NCBI RefSeq assembly: GCF_041679265.1
Contig: NZ_JBGFSM010000005.1
Location: 1 to 64,000 of the forward strand
Source of the DNA: Autumnicola sp041679265
Lineage (GTDB): Bacteria > Bacteroidota > Bacteroidia > Flavobacteriales > Flavobacteriaceae
Direction: 5' to 3'
DNA: 64,000 nucleotides
Positions 46,785 through 56,441 of the stretch are shown in pieces. The translations under genes and the position numbers were made by a program. The notes beneath the pieces are model-generated. The model was not told the origin of the DNA and searched no databases. It was given only the letters and a program-made list of their open reading frames with translations. How positions within the stretch are numbered: position 1 is the first letter of the stretch; each line of letters starts with the position of its first letter.

Positions 46785-47858
46785 TTATATTTTGGAAACC
46801 TCAAGGATTTCCTGTACATATTTTTCAAGTTCTTTTGCCCTTGCCTTGGCGGTATGAAATTTTAAAACTTTTTGCCGGGCATTCTCCCCAATCTGCTTTC
46901 TTTCCTCTTCATCAATAGAATTAAAATAGTCACTTACATCTGCGGTATTGCCGGCTATAAGAATTTCTTTATTAATTTTAAAAATACTGTCTATCCCATT
47001 CCAAAAATCTGAAATGATAGGCACCCCGCAAGCCGCCGCTTCAAAAAGCCTCACGCTGGGCGAATAGCCGGCACGTATCATATCCTGCCGGGTGACATTT
47101 AGAGTATAGCGCTGGGAATTATAAAATTCGCGGTGTTTTGCAGGCGGGAGATGGTCTATTCTTTCTACGTTGGGCGACCATTTGAAATCTTCAGGATATT
47201 GCGGACCCGCGACTATAAATTTTTTCTGCGGAAAGCTGGCCGCGGTTTTATTCAGCAATTCGCTCACCGTTGGCTGCCGGTCTGTACTATAAGTTCCCAG
47301 GTATCCCATTTGCCATTTGTTTTCCAAAGCTTCAGGATAGTATAAATCTGGATCTACAGAGCAATATAATGCCTTTGCATTTGGTGAACCATAATGTTTT
47401 TCCAGGTGGTCCAGGATGCCTCCTCCGGAAAAAGACAAATACATATCATATTTGCTGATCAAATCTGGGTCTATATATTCAAAATCTTGCCGCTCCAGTT
47501 TCGCCAGGGTTACAGGAGTATCTATATCATAAAAGGCGGTTATGCCCTTGGCAGTTTTCACTGCCCAGTTCCCAACTTCTACTCCCTGCTGTACATAAGA
47601 ACCTACAATAACCACATCGGCATTAGCTACTTCATCTTTATATTCTGTTTTGAGTTCTTCATTAGTTTTGTAAAGGCCCAGCCGGCAAAAACCTGGTTCT
47701 GGCATATCGCGGTTACCGGCATAATACGGCACATCTTTTTCAAGAAAAAGAATCTCGTGCCCTAAAACCGAAAGTTCTTTTAAAAGTCCGCGATACGTGG
47801 TTGCATGGCCATTTCCCCAGGATGAAGTTATCGATAATCCAATGACTACAAATTTCAT
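46785..47858 (-). CDS. CgeB-like glycosyltransferase
   Basis: A 357-residue GT-B-type protein. The start VVIGLSITSSWGNGHATTYR is the CgeB-like N-terminal Rossmann loop; the C-terminal domain has RAGYSPSVRLFEAAACGVPI and DFWNGIDSIF. CgeB proteins (from spore coat glycosylation) act as glycosyltransferases on surface glycans. It is the third of three CgeB-like genes in tandem here, all with the same N-terminal (W)NGxAxxYRG pattern. Confidence 0.85.
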   Translation of the reverse strand: MKFVVIGLSITSSWGNGHATTYRGLLKELSVLGHEILFLEKDVPYYAGNRDMPEPGFCRLGLYKTNEELKTEYKDEVANADVVIVGSYVQQGVEVGNWAVKTAKGITAFYDIDTPVTLAKLERQDFEYIDPDLISKYDMYLSFSGGGILDHLEKHYGSPNAKALYCSVDPDLYYPEALENKWQMGYLGTYSTDRQPTVSELLNKTAASFPQKKFIVAGPQYPEDFKWSPNVERIDHLPPAKHREFYNSQRYTLNVTRQDMIRAGYSPSVRLFEAAACGVPIISDFWNGIDSIFKINKEILIAGNTADVSDYFNSIDEEERKQIGENARQKVLKFHTAKARAKELEKYVQEILEVSKI

Positions 47859-47868
47859 TTTTCAGGTT

Positions 47869-48987
47869 TTATGAAGGTTTTACTTCTTCGGTTTGATGAT
47901 GCAGTTTTCTGGAAATTACAGATTCCAGTAATTCTGCGCGATGCTCATAAGTATGTTTTGCAAGTACTTTTTTATAAGCCGCCTTTCCTATTTTTTCTGC
48001 TTTTTCAGGAGTAAGTTCAGAAAGGACATTTTTTACCTCTTCCCCATTTTTTACCACAATAATTTCTTCATCTGGTTCAAAAAAAGTATCGATACCTTTC
48101 CAGTAATCGGTGATAATACAGGCACCGGCACCGGCTGCTTCGAATACCCTTGTGGCTGGAGAAAAACCGTATTTCGCCATACTGTCCCGGCTAATATTTA
48201 ACACCGCCATTGGGGTACAGTTAAAGGCATTATGGTTCCTGGTGTACACATGGCCCACATATTCCACATTTTCAGGCATAGCTTTGTCTCCCCAGCCACT
48301 TCCGCCAATAATAAATTGATGCTCCGGAAGGTTTCCTGCAGGCTTCAGAAAAAATTCTTCAACACGGGCCTCACGGTCTGGCAACCTGTTGCCCAGGAAA
48401 GCCAGGGTGCAATTAAATTTTTCATCGGGCGCTACCGGAAAATGAGTATCGGTATCCAGCGCATTATATATTGGAATACATTTTTGCGCCCCATTCTTTT
48501 CATAAGCATCAATTACAGGCTGCCCACCGCCGTAAGTGAGAATAAAATCATACTGCGGAATAAGTTTTCTAAAAGGATCATTTTCATCATTTTCAATACG
48601 GTCCAGCGTGGCAGGTGCATCTACATCCCAGAATATTACAAGATTTTGTTCACTCTTCATCTTAGCAACCTCTTCCTCAAGAAAATCATCAAAAGCGCCT
48701 ACCCCGCTTGCTTTTATAATAACGTCTGACTCTTCCTGGGCTTTCCGCAGCAATCCGCGTAAACTTACCTTATCCTTTTCATAGACAATTACATTACACC
48801 ATTCAGGATCTTCAATATCGCGGTGCTGCTGCCTTTCAAAAATATCAGGTTCATAAAAGGTCACTTCATGCCCCATTTTGTTCAGGGCTTTTACAATGCC
48901 CCGATAATAGGTGGCGGCACCGTTCCAGTAGGCAGAAACGATACTGGAGCCGAAAAATGCAATATTCAGTTTATTTTTTATCATCAT
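47869..48987 (-). CDS. CgeB-like glycosyltransferase
   Basis: 372 residues, with the N-terminal loop NGAATYYRGIVKALNKMGHE and the C-terminal donor-site region MAKYGFSPATRVFEAAGAGA, then DYWKGIDTFFEPDEE. It is clearly homologous to its downstream neighbour 46785-47858. Its start overlaps the end of the upstream glycosyltransferase gene by 17 bp. The start could be MIKNK at 48984 instead of MMIKNK. Confidence 0.85.
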   Translation of the reverse strand: MMIKNKLNIAFFGSSIVSAYWNGAATYYRGIVKALNKMGHEVTFYEPDIFERQQHRDIEDPEWCNVIVYEKDKVSLRGLLRKAQEESDVIIKASGVGAFDDFLEEEVAKMKSEQNLVIFWDVDAPATLDRIENDENDPFRKLIPQYDFILTYGGGQPVIDAYEKNGAQKCIPIYNALDTDTHFPVAPDEKFNCTLAFLGNRLPDREARVEEFFLKPAGNLPEHQFIIGGSGWGDKAMPENVEYVGHVYTRNHNAFNCTPMAVLNISRDSMAKYGFSPATRVFEAAGAGACIITDYWKGIDTFFEPDEEIIVVKNGEEVKNVLSELTPEKAEKIGKAAYKKVLAKHTYEHRAELLESVISRKLHHQTEEVKPS

Positions 48988-50101
48988 TAATTTTCATGTT
49001 TTTGGCCATTGGAGACGCTATTTCATCAATTATTTTTTCAAGCTCATCCACTCTTATCGCGCAGGTATGTTTTTTAAGAATTGTTTCGCGCCCGTTTTCA
49101 GAAAGGCTTTGGGCCAGCTGCGCACTTTTAAGCACTTCTGAAATCCTGTAGCCCATATCATTTCCATCTTTGGCAATAAGATAATCTTTACCGGCGGTAA
49201 ACAGTTCTTCGGAATCTTCCCAGGGAGAAGTGATGAGCGGAATTCCGCAGGAAAGGGCTTCAAAAGGACGAATTGTGGGGATCCCCGGAAGCATTTCCAC
49301 ATAAGGCCGGCGGGGCACGTGTACGGTAACTTTATATTTGGCAAAAACTTCCGGCACCTTATAATTAGGGAGCCAGCCGCCGTATTCAATCCCGGCATCT
49401 TTGAGGGCTTTTTTTGCTTCATCGGGATAGCGTACGCCGTAAACTTTGGCCTTTAGACCAAGTTCTTTAACAGGTTCCACCAGGAATTCCATCAATTCCT
49501 CGGTGCGCTCATCATCTCCCCAGTTGCCTATCCATACCAGGTCTCCTTCCTTATCTGCATCCCTTTTCGGTTTAAACAATTCGGCATCAGCAGCTTCATG
49601 CCAGGTCCAGGCTTTTTTAACCCATTTTTTATCCTGATAAATCTTCCGGATCACTTCCCCAAAAACAAGGGAGCCATCATAATTTTCAAGATCGTATTTT
49701 TCCATGTTTTTTTCATCGGAAACTGCCCTGTGATGCGTATCATGAAAAAGTAATTTATAGCCATAGCGCTCTTTTTTCTTTCCAATTTCAGCAACCAGTT
49801 CAGCATCGTTCCATTCATGCACAATCACCACATCTGCATTTCCCAGGATATTTTCATAATTAAGAGGTTTTCCCGGATTGTAAAACTGGGGATTTAGGCT
49901 GGGGTAATATTGGCGGAATTCATCCAGTTTTTCCGCACCATGATCTTTAATAAGGTTATTCAGGCTCCATCCTCCCTCTGGCTCATAGACGTCCACTTCA
50001 TGGCCCTTTTTAAGCAGTTCCTTTACGATACCTCTTAAAAAATGGGCATTCCCATGGTTCCAGTCCGAATATAAAGAATGGTAGAACATTACAAATTTCA
50101 T
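48971..50101 (-). CDS. CgeB-like glycosyltransferase
   Basis: A 376-residue GT-B protein. The start FYHSLYSDWNHGNAHFLRGI is the same N-terminal loop as in the two downstream paralogues. The C-terminal region has PGIPTIRPFEALSCGIPLIT and a family-like EEL. It overlaps both neighbours by a few bases (ATGA-type coupling with the upstream GT4 gene at 50098-50101), so the series is one transcription unit. Confidence 0.85.
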   Translation of the reverse strand: MKFVMFYHSLYSDWNHGNAHFLRGIVKELLKKGHEVDVYEPEGGWSLNNLIKDHGAEKLDEFRQYYPSLNPQFYNPGKPLNYENILGNADVVIVHEWNDAELVAEIGKKKERYGYKLLFHDTHHRAVSDEKNMEKYDLENYDGSLVFGEVIRKIYQDKKWVKKAWTWHEAADAELFKPKRDADKEGDLVWIGNWGDDERTEELMEFLVEPVKELGLKAKVYGVRYPDEAKKALKDAGIEYGGWLPNYKVPEVFAKYKVTVHVPRRPYVEMLPGIPTIRPFEALSCGIPLITSPWEDSEELFTAGKDYLIAKDGNDMGYRISEVLKSAQLAQSLSENGRETILKKHTCAIRVDELEKIIDEIASPMAKNMKINDDKK

Positions 50102-51219
50102 AGGCTTTGGCTTAGTCTGTTTAAATCTGTTTTTCTGCTAATTATTAATCGTTTGTATAAGGAAGCATATTCCGCCCCCATTTTCCTTAGGTTATATTCC
50201 CTGGATTTTTTTGTAGATTTTAAGGCCATTCGTTTTCTGTATTCCTGGTCCTCAATAAGCTCCATTATTTTCTTCTCCGTTTCCACAGGATTTTCAGGAT
50301 CAAAAAATGCCGCGGTAGTGCCCCATAATTCTATAAGGGTATCTATATTGCTAAGAGCAAGTGCACAGCCGGCACTGGCAGCTTCCAAAATGGCCAGCCC
50401 AAAGGGTTCATATTTTGTAGGGCTGGCAAAAATTGCTGCACGCTGCATTATATTTTTAGCTTCTTCAGGAGATAATTCCCCCAGAAAATGGACATTTTCA
50501 ATCTCCACTTTTGCTCCTGTGCCGGGATTTACATTATTGCCCGCGATGTAAACCGGCCAGGGCAATTTTTTAGCGATTCCTGAAAGTGCCTTTAGATTTT
50601 TGGCTTCATCCCAGATCCTGCCCATGCATAGAATGATATTTTCTTTTTTCTTTTCTTCGGAAAACCTAAGGTCCCGGCCATTGTGTATCACTTCAGTATG
50701 GGAAGAGATCTTATGAGTGTTCACAGCGTTTTTCAGCAATGATTCTGTTGGGCTTACCACCACATCTGAAGCATTTAAAGAATCTTTTACAATTCCTGTA
50801 TACCTATCCCATGAAACCGGAGCTGCTGTACCCTTAACGGCCTGCCACCAGGTTTGTACGCAGGAATGAAAGACAGTGACCACGGGACATGACCAGAAAT
50901 TTTCGATATGGGCATAATTATTAAAATGCACAACATCCGGGTGAACAGTTTGGTAGATGGATGTGATCCATTTATGCGCTTTCTCAAGGTCTTCCCAGGG
51001 ATCCTGCATCCATTCCAGTTTATAATCGCTCTTGTAGAGGATTACATTTGGCAAACGCGAAGCTTCTTCCTGCTGCCCCTGGGTAGGCCATGCTCCCATA
51101 GCCGCAAGATGGACCTCAACACCATGTTCAATAAGCGCGCGGCATAGTTCTATAGAATACGTCCACACGCCTCCCACCGTATCGGTGGTCATCAATACTT
51201 TCATCCTGCTATCTCCCAT
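50098..51219 (-). CDS. GT4 family glycosyltransferase
   Basis: A 373-residue retaining GT-B enzyme. TTDTVGGVWTYSIELCRALI opens the N-terminal domain. The C-terminal donor site has IILCMGRIWDEAKNL, FASPTKYEPFGLAILEAASAG and the EX7E pattern. It overlaps the Gfo/Idh/MocA gene by 11 bp. The substrate is unknown; with the adjacent oxidoreductase it may use a modified sugar. Confidence 0.9.
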   Translation of the reverse strand: MGDSRMKVLMTTDTVGGVWTYSIELCRALIEHGVEVHLAAMGAWPTQGQQEEASRLPNVILYKSDYKLEWMQDPWEDLEKAHKWITSIYQTVHPDVVHFNNYAHIENFWSCPVVTVFHSCVQTWWQAVKGTAAPVSWDRYTGIVKDSLNASDVVVSPTESLLKNAVNTHKISSHTEVIHNGRDLRFSEEKKKENIILCMGRIWDEAKNLKALSGIAKKLPWPVYIAGNNVNPGTGAKVEIENVHFLGELSPEEAKNIMQRAAIFASPTKYEPFGLAILEAASAGCALALSNIDTLIELWGTTAAFFDPENPVETEKKIMELIEDQEYRKRMALKSTKKSREYNLRKMGAEYASLYKRLIISRKTDLNRLSQSL

Positions 51220-52231
51220 AAATGCGGTCTATTATTTTGGTTGTTTTTATAAATTCTTCGGCAGATCCACGATTAAATCCTTTTCCTTCTGCAAGATTTC
51301 TTGCCCAAACCAGCCCTGCCTGGCCACTCCAGTTATCAGGAGGAAAAGCGAGGGTTTCAGTAGAGGTGCCTTTATATTTTTCCGCAGTAAAATCATAAAA
51401 AGAGCCATTTATATTTTTAAATGCTGCCCCTCCTTCGGTTCCATAAAAACGTGCCTCGATTACTGCATCCTGTCCCGCGCTAATATTCCAGGAACACTCC
51501 AGGTTAATATGTGTATCTTCATTTGACGTTATGGAAACACTGGCAAAATCTTCCACCTGCTCATTAAAAGAAGAGAGTTTTTTTCCTTTGTGATACAGGT
51601 GACTTTTTACATCTTTAATTTCAGGAAATCCAAGGGTCCATAAAGCGAGATCTATAAGATGTATTCCAAGATCCATCACGCAACCTCCGCCAGACCTGTT
51701 AATGTCATAGAACCATTCTTTATCTGGTCCATAAGCATTATGAAAAACCAGATCTGCAGCGTATATTTTTCCTATTTCTCCGTTTTGAATGAGCTTATAT
51801 ATTGCCTGGAAAGCTTTGGTGTACCGGTAAGAAAGATCTACGGCAAGTAATTTATCTGCTTCTTCCGCAGCTTCTACAACTTTTTTTACTTCTGAAGTGT
51901 TGCGCCCTAATGGCTTCTGGCAAAAAACAGATTTCCCGGCTTTCAGTGCTTCCACCGCCTGTTCTGCGTGCATTGCACTTGGGGTGGCAATTACAATCCC
52001 GTCCAGCTCTTTATGCGCATAAACTTCTTCTGGAGAAGAAGCCAGAATAGCCGACTTTGCTTCTTTTAAGGCTTCTTTGGCATTTTCCTTGGAAGGTTCA
52101 GAAATCATGAGTGCGTTGGTATTGGCTTCTTTTAACAGGACTTCCATCCTGTTACGGCCAATCCAGCCTACCCCTATGAAGCCCAATGCCAGCGGCTTTT
52201 CATCTTTAATAGTTGGTTTGGTGGTTATCAT
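51209..52231 (-). CDS. Gfo/Idh/MocA family oxidoreductase
   Basis: 340 residues. A Rossmann start LGFIGVGWIGRNRMEVLLKE is followed by CQKPLGRNTSEVKKVVEAAE (the family's EKP-type lysine motif) and a beta-sheet C-terminal domain with GGGCVMDLGIHLIDLALW. NAD(P)-dependent oxidation or reduction of a sugar or cyclitol hydroxyl is the expected reaction. It is separated from the MDR dehydrogenase gene by a 22-nt leader containing AACCAACC. Confidence 0.9.
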   Translation of the reverse strand: MITTKPTIKDEKPLALGFIGVGWIGRNRMEVLLKEANTNALMISEPSKENAKEALKEAKSAILASSPEEVYAHKELDGIVIATPSAMHAEQAVEALKAGKSVFCQKPLGRNTSEVKKVVEAAEEADKLLAVDLSYRYTKAFQAIYKLIQNGEIGKIYAADLVFHNAYGPDKEWFYDINRSGGGCVMDLGIHLIDLALWTLGFPEIKDVKSHLYHKGKKLSSFNEQVEDFASVSITSNEDTHINLECSWNISAGQDAVIEARFYGTEGGAAFKNINGSFYDFTAEKYKGTSTETLAFPPDNWSGQAGLVWARNLAEGKGFNRGSAEEFIKTTKIIDRIYGR

Positions 52232-52253
52232 TAATTTTGGTTGGTTAGTTTAA

Positions 52254-53276
52254 TTAGCTATGGCCAGGATTAATAATTAAGGCTTTTATAAAGCCATCCG
52301 GCCGTTGGGTAAGGTGCCGGAAAGCATTTTCCATTTCTGATAACTTAAACGTATGGGTGAAAAATGGGAAAGGATCCAGCTCGTTCTTCTGTATAGCGGC
52401 AATCGCTTCCTTTATTCCATCTACATATTTTTGTGGGTCCCTTTCGTGGGCGCTAATCATGTCTATCCCGCGCCAGTTAAGCATCTGTACATTTAAATTG
52501 CGCATACCATCCTGATGGAAGCCGGCTACAATAAGTTTTCCCCTTTCTCCCGTTAATTCTATGGAAAGGTTCAGTGGCCATTCTTTTCCTGTGGCTTCTA
52601 TTACGCGTTCACAAAATTTATTTTCAGTTAATTCTTTTACCTTTTCTATGATCTTAAAATGATCATCCATAGGGATGGTTTCATCTGCCCCGGCAGATTT
52701 TGCCGCATCCAGTGAAAATTGCCTTCTGGAAATTGCAATTACTTTTGCGCCCTGGGATTTTGCGAGCTGAATGAGCATAAGCCCTAAGAAGCCACATCCC
52801 ACGATAGCCACTGTTTGCCCATTTTTGATATCGCTTCGGGAAAAGATATTCATCGCACAGCCAAGCGGTTCACCGGGAAAAGGCTTATCATCTAAAAAAT
52901 CTGGTAATTTCACCAGGTTTTCAGGTTTTGCAATGTCGTGAGTGGCATAGGCATTATAGGTAAGGCCGGTTACCCGCTCCCCAACGGTAAATCCTTTAAC
53001 TTCATCTCCCACAGCATCTATTATGCCCCAGCCCTCATGACCGGGATTTCCCTCTTCTACAGGATAGCTAAACCAATCCCGGCCTTCCCAAACCGGAATA
53101 TTGGAAGCACAAACACCGCTTCCATGTAATTTAATCCTTACTTCATTTTTTCCCGGCTGCGGAATTTCCCTTTTCTCAACGGCCACCTTTCCAGGTTGCT
53201 CAATAACCGCCGCTTTATATTTTTCAGATTCATTAGGAAGTACAGGCATTTGCTGTACTGTTCTACTTATTCTCAT
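52254..53276 (-). CDS. Zinc-type alcohol dehydrogenase (MDR superfamily)
   Basis: 340 residues. GVCASNIPVWEGRDW has the catalytic zinc cysteine and NPGHEGWGIID the zinc-binding histidine-glutamate pair. The NAD-binding domain begins VAIVGCGFLGLMLIQLAKSQ, with RR-containing sequence after beta 2. Similar genes handle sugar alcohols, inositol or threonine. It overlaps the upstream fusion gene by 4 bp (ATGA). Confidence 0.9.
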   Translation of the reverse strand: MRISRTVQQMPVLPNESEKYKAAVIEQPGKVAVEKREIPQPGKNEVRIKLHGSGVCASNIPVWEGRDWFSYPVEEGNPGHEGWGIIDAVGDEVKGFTVGERVTGLTYNAYATHDIAKPENLVKLPDFLDDKPFPGEPLGCAMNIFSRSDIKNGQTVAIVGCGFLGLMLIQLAKSQGAKVIAISRRQFSLDAAKSAGADETIPMDDHFKIIEKVKELTENKFCERVIEATGKEWPLNLSIELTGERGKLIVAGFHQDGMRNLNVQMLNWRGIDMISAHERDPQKYVDGIKEAIAAIQKNELDPFPFFTHTFKLSEMENAFRHLTQRPDGFIKALIINPGHS

Positions 53277-55300
53277 AGTGCTACTGCTTTTGCAGATGAT
53301 CTTGGTTTATTTTCAAGTCTAATATTTCGGGTCTCACATAGCCAGTTGAGCAATTTTTCTACTCCCTGTTCTACAGAATGTTTTGGAGACCAACCAGTGG
53401 CTTTTTGAAATTTGGAAGTATTGGAAACATAATAATGCTGATCTCCTGTCCTCCAGTCTTCAAATGAAATTTCCATTTCCTTACCAGTCTTCTCCTTGAT
53501 AATCTGAAGAATTTCGATAAGGCTTACCGTATTTGAAGGACCTCCTCCAATATTGAAAACTTCTCCTGAAATTTTTTCAATATTCTCTCTTGCCAGAACA
53601 AAAGCATCCACCAGGTCTTCAACAAAAAGAATATCTCTTACCTGTTTTCCATTTCCGTAGATCACGATTGGATTATCTTCCAGCGCGCTGATTAGGAAAT
53701 GGGCTACCCAGCCCTGGTCTTCCGTGCCAAACTGGTGGGGACCATAAATACAGCTCATTCTAAAAACAGTGGTTTTAAGCCCATAGGACCGGGAATAATC
53801 CAGGATATACTGGTCTGCCCCGCCCTTAGAGCAGCCATAAGGACTATGGAATTCCAGGGACCTCTTTTCACTCACCCCTTTTTTTTCTATTTCTTTATCT
53901 GAAGGAGAATAGCGGGTTTCATTCGGCTCCATTTTTAAATCGTTCAAATCTCCGTAAACCTTATTTGTGGAAGTGAACAGCAGTGGTGGCTGATGAGGAG
54001 ATTTTCTAATAGCTTCCAGCAGGTTAAAAGTACCTTCCATATTCACCTGAAAATCCAGCACAGGATTGGTAAGTGATGTAGTAACCGCTACCTGTGATGA
54101 GAAATGAAACACTTCATTAGCATATTTCACACTTTGTTCCAGAACCCATTTTTCTTTAATATCGGCAATCTGCACAATCAATTTATCTCCATATTTTTGC
54201 TGAAGCCATTGCAGGTTCTGTTCCACCCCATCCCTGAAAAGGCTGTCAAAAATCATTACTTTCTTACCTTCGCTCAGAAGCCTTTTTGCGAGGTTGGTCC
54301 CTATAAATCCGGCACCTCCTGTTATAAGGCTGTAATTTTCATCGGTTTGTATGTGATACTGCTTATTAATATAGGAATGGTTATGAATATTTTCCAGCCC
54401 ATGCTTCTCCAGCAGTTTATAAAGTAGCTTTTTAGTACCATCTGTTTTCTTTAAGCCAAAATAATATTCCCTTTCATCCAGGTGAAACCCTCCCACAGTA
54501 GGATTCTTAGGATGAAGGTCATTCAGGCTATACCAGTACACACGATCTGCAGTAGTATTAATAACCTTTTTAAATTCTTCAAATTGTTTTACCTCATCGT
54601 CCTGCCAGGTAGAAAATCCAACTTCTGAAATCCATAGTTCCTTTTCAAGATCAAAACGGCTAAGGACTTTTTTTACCTGTTTTATATTTTCTTCCCATCC
54701 ACTCCATTGCTGATCGAAAACATGAGGAAAACCATGAATTCCTACCGCATCGATATTTTCCAGAGTTCCTCTTTCTGCCATCATCTGCAACCAGTTGGGA
54801 TCTATGGGGCTCATCCCGCCAAGCACTGTTTTTTTACCTTTTTCCTTGGCCCAGTAGGCAGCCATATCTATCATTTTGGTGAACTTATGCCAAGAAAAAT
54901 CCATGGTATAATCATATTCCACCTTATTATTAGGCTCGTTCCAAAGCTCCACCCATTCAAAATATTGTCCGTATCTATTGATCATAAGATCAATAAAATC
55001 GGCATAGGATTTTGCATATTTAGGTGGGGAAGAGGTTTTAGGTGCTTCTCCTATGGAAGGTGGTGTATAGAGGAAGCATGGTAGTATTTCTACATGCTTA
55101 CCAAGTGTGGCAAAAAGCCAGTCGTACCATTCTTCAGTACCTTCCACATACCAGTCTGCCCAGGAAATTCCAGTCCTGAGATGTGTAATATTAAGTTTTT
55201 TAAGATCTTCTATAGTATTTTCCACTTCCTGGTACTCTCCTGGCCTGAACCATTCTAATATTCCTAAAACCGGAGTGGAGGTAACTTGTTTCTTTTGCAT
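53273..55300 (-). CDS. Fusion: GH-A-clan glycoside hydrolase plus NAD-dependent epimerase
   Basis: 675 residues in one frame. Residues 1-310 are a TIM-barrel glycoside hydrolase of clan GH-A: acid/base E122 in WVELWNEPNN and nucleophile E226 in ELWISEVGFSTW. Residues 324-660 are an extended SDR: TGGAGFIGTNLAKRLL, the YxxxK of SPYGCSKGGADQYI and SCIYGPHQFG, like sugar epimerase/dehydratases. A short hinge joins them. The combination is unusual; both halves look intact. It lies between an epimerase gene (11-bp gap) and an alcohol dehydrogenase gene. Confidence 0.85.
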   Translation of the reverse strand: MQKKQVTSTPVLGILEWFRPGEYQEVENTIEDLKKLNITHLRTGISWADWYVEGTEEWYDWLFATLGKHVEILPCFLYTPPSIGEAPKTSSPPKYAKSYADFIDLMINRYGQYFEWVELWNEPNNKVEYDYTMDFSWHKFTKMIDMAAYWAKEKGKKTVLGGMSPIDPNWLQMMAERGTLENIDAVGIHGFPHVFDQQWSGWEENIKQVKKVLSRFDLEKELWISEVGFSTWQDDEVKQFEEFKKVINTTADRVYWYSLNDLHPKNPTVGGFHLDEREYYFGLKKTDGTKKLLYKLLEKHGLENIHNHSYINKQYHIQTDENYSLITGGAGFIGTNLAKRLLSEGKKVMIFDSLFRDGVEQNLQWLQQKYGDKLIVQIADIKEKWVLEQSVKYANEVFHFSSQVAVTTSLTNPVLDFQVNMEGTFNLLEAIRKSPHQPPLLFTSTNKVYGDLNDLKMEPNETRYSPSDKEIEKKGVSEKRSLEFHSPYGCSKGGADQYILDYSRSYGLKTTVFRMSCIYGPHQFGTEDQGWVAHFLISALEDNPIVIYGNGKQVRDILFVEDLVDAFVLARENIEKISGEVFNIGGGPSNTVSLIEILQIIKEKTGKEMEISFEDWRTGDQHYYVSNTSKFQKATGWSPKHSVEQGVEKLLNWLCETRNIRLENKPRSSAKAVAL

Positions 55301-55310
55301 AACGGTTGGT

Positions 55311-56423
55311 TTATACGGTTAATCCTCTTGAAGAAAGTTCGCTGCTAGCCTTACTAACATTATCTGTTGCAATCTGGCCTTTTAACCATTCGGCAAGTTC
55401 AAATAATCCTTCTTCAAATTGAACCTCAGGTTCAAAACCTAAAATTTCTTTGGTTTTTGCGGTATCTGCAAAACAGTGACGAATATCACCAATCCTATAT
55501 TTTCCGGTAATTTCAGGTGAAATATCCTTGCCCATAACCGAGGCCAGTTTATCTGCAATATGGGTAATTGTATATTGATTTCCACTTCCTATATTAAAAA
55601 CTTCTCCGGCAGCATCTGGAGTTTCCATTGCCAGCCTACAGGCTCTGGCCACATCTTTTACATGTATAAAATCTCTTTTTTGCTTCCCATCTTCAAAAAT
55701 CATTGGAGGATTATTATTTAAAAGACGCGAAGCAAAAATGGCAAGTACCCCGGTGTAAGGATTAGATAAAGCCTGGCGGGTTCCATAAACATTAAAAAAC
55801 CGCAAGGCAGTGGTAGGGATGTTGTATGCCTTTCCTGTAATTAGCCCCAGCCTTTCCTGGTCATATTTTGAAAGGGCGTAGACCGAGGCTAGATTTGGTT
55901 TTTTGCTTTCCGGAGTTGGTACAGGCTCTAATTCTTCTCCATCCTTATACATTTCCCACCGGTCATTTTTAAGATCTTCAAGCCTTCGTTCACATTCCAT
56001 TTCAAGGTTTCCTTTCCCATCTTTATAAAGGCCCTCCCCGTAAATACTCATGCTGGAAGCCACCACCAGCTTTTCTACGGGATGATTTATAAGAGCTTCT
56101 AAAAGTGTTGCGGTTCCCACATTATTAACTGCGGTATAATCCCTTATTTGATACATGCTTTGCCCTACTCCCACCATAGCAGCAAGGTGGAAAACAGCAT
56201 GAATCCCTTCCAAAGCCTTTTCTACTGCTTCCTTATCTCTTACATCTCCCATTAAAAACTCTACTTCAGAATTAAGGTAGGAGGGTTTTTTACGCTCCTT
56301 CCCATGCACCTGTTCAGAGAGGTTATCCAGCACACGCACTTCGTAACCCTTGGATAGTAATTCATCTGCAAGGTGTGAGCCAATGAATCCTGCTCCTCCG
56401 GTTATTAAGATTTTTTTACTCAT
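55311..56423 (-). CDS. NAD-dependent sugar epimerase/dehydratase (extended SDR)
   Basis: 370 residues. ILITGGAGFIGSHLADELLS opens the NAD site; the active-site YxxxK is in VYALSKYDQERL, with FFNVYGTRQ afterwards, as in UDP-glucuronate and UDP-glucose 4-epimerases. Insertions around 130-165 lengthen it relative to standard 310-340-residue epimerases. It is the second gene of the operon and its junctions with both neighbours carry an AACCAACC leader. Confidence 0.9.
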   Translation of the reverse strand: MSKKILITGGAGFIGSHLADELLSKGYEVRVLDNLSEQVHGKERKKPSYLNSEVEFLMGDVRDKEAVEKALEGIHAVFHLAAMVGVGQSMYQIRDYTAVNNVGTATLLEALINHPVEKLVVASSMSIYGEGLYKDGKGNLEMECERRLEDLKNDRWEMYKDGEELEPVPTPESKKPNLASVYALSKYDQERLGLITGKAYNIPTTALRFFNVYGTRQALSNPYTGVLAIFASRLLNNNPPMIFEDGKQKRDFIHVKDVARACRLAMETPDAAGEVFNIGSGNQYTITHIADKLASVMGKDISPEITGKYRIGDIRHCFADTAKTKEILGFEPEVQFEEGLFELAEWLKGQIATDNVSKASSELSSRGLTV

Positions 56424-56441
56424 TTAATTTTTTTTGGTTGG

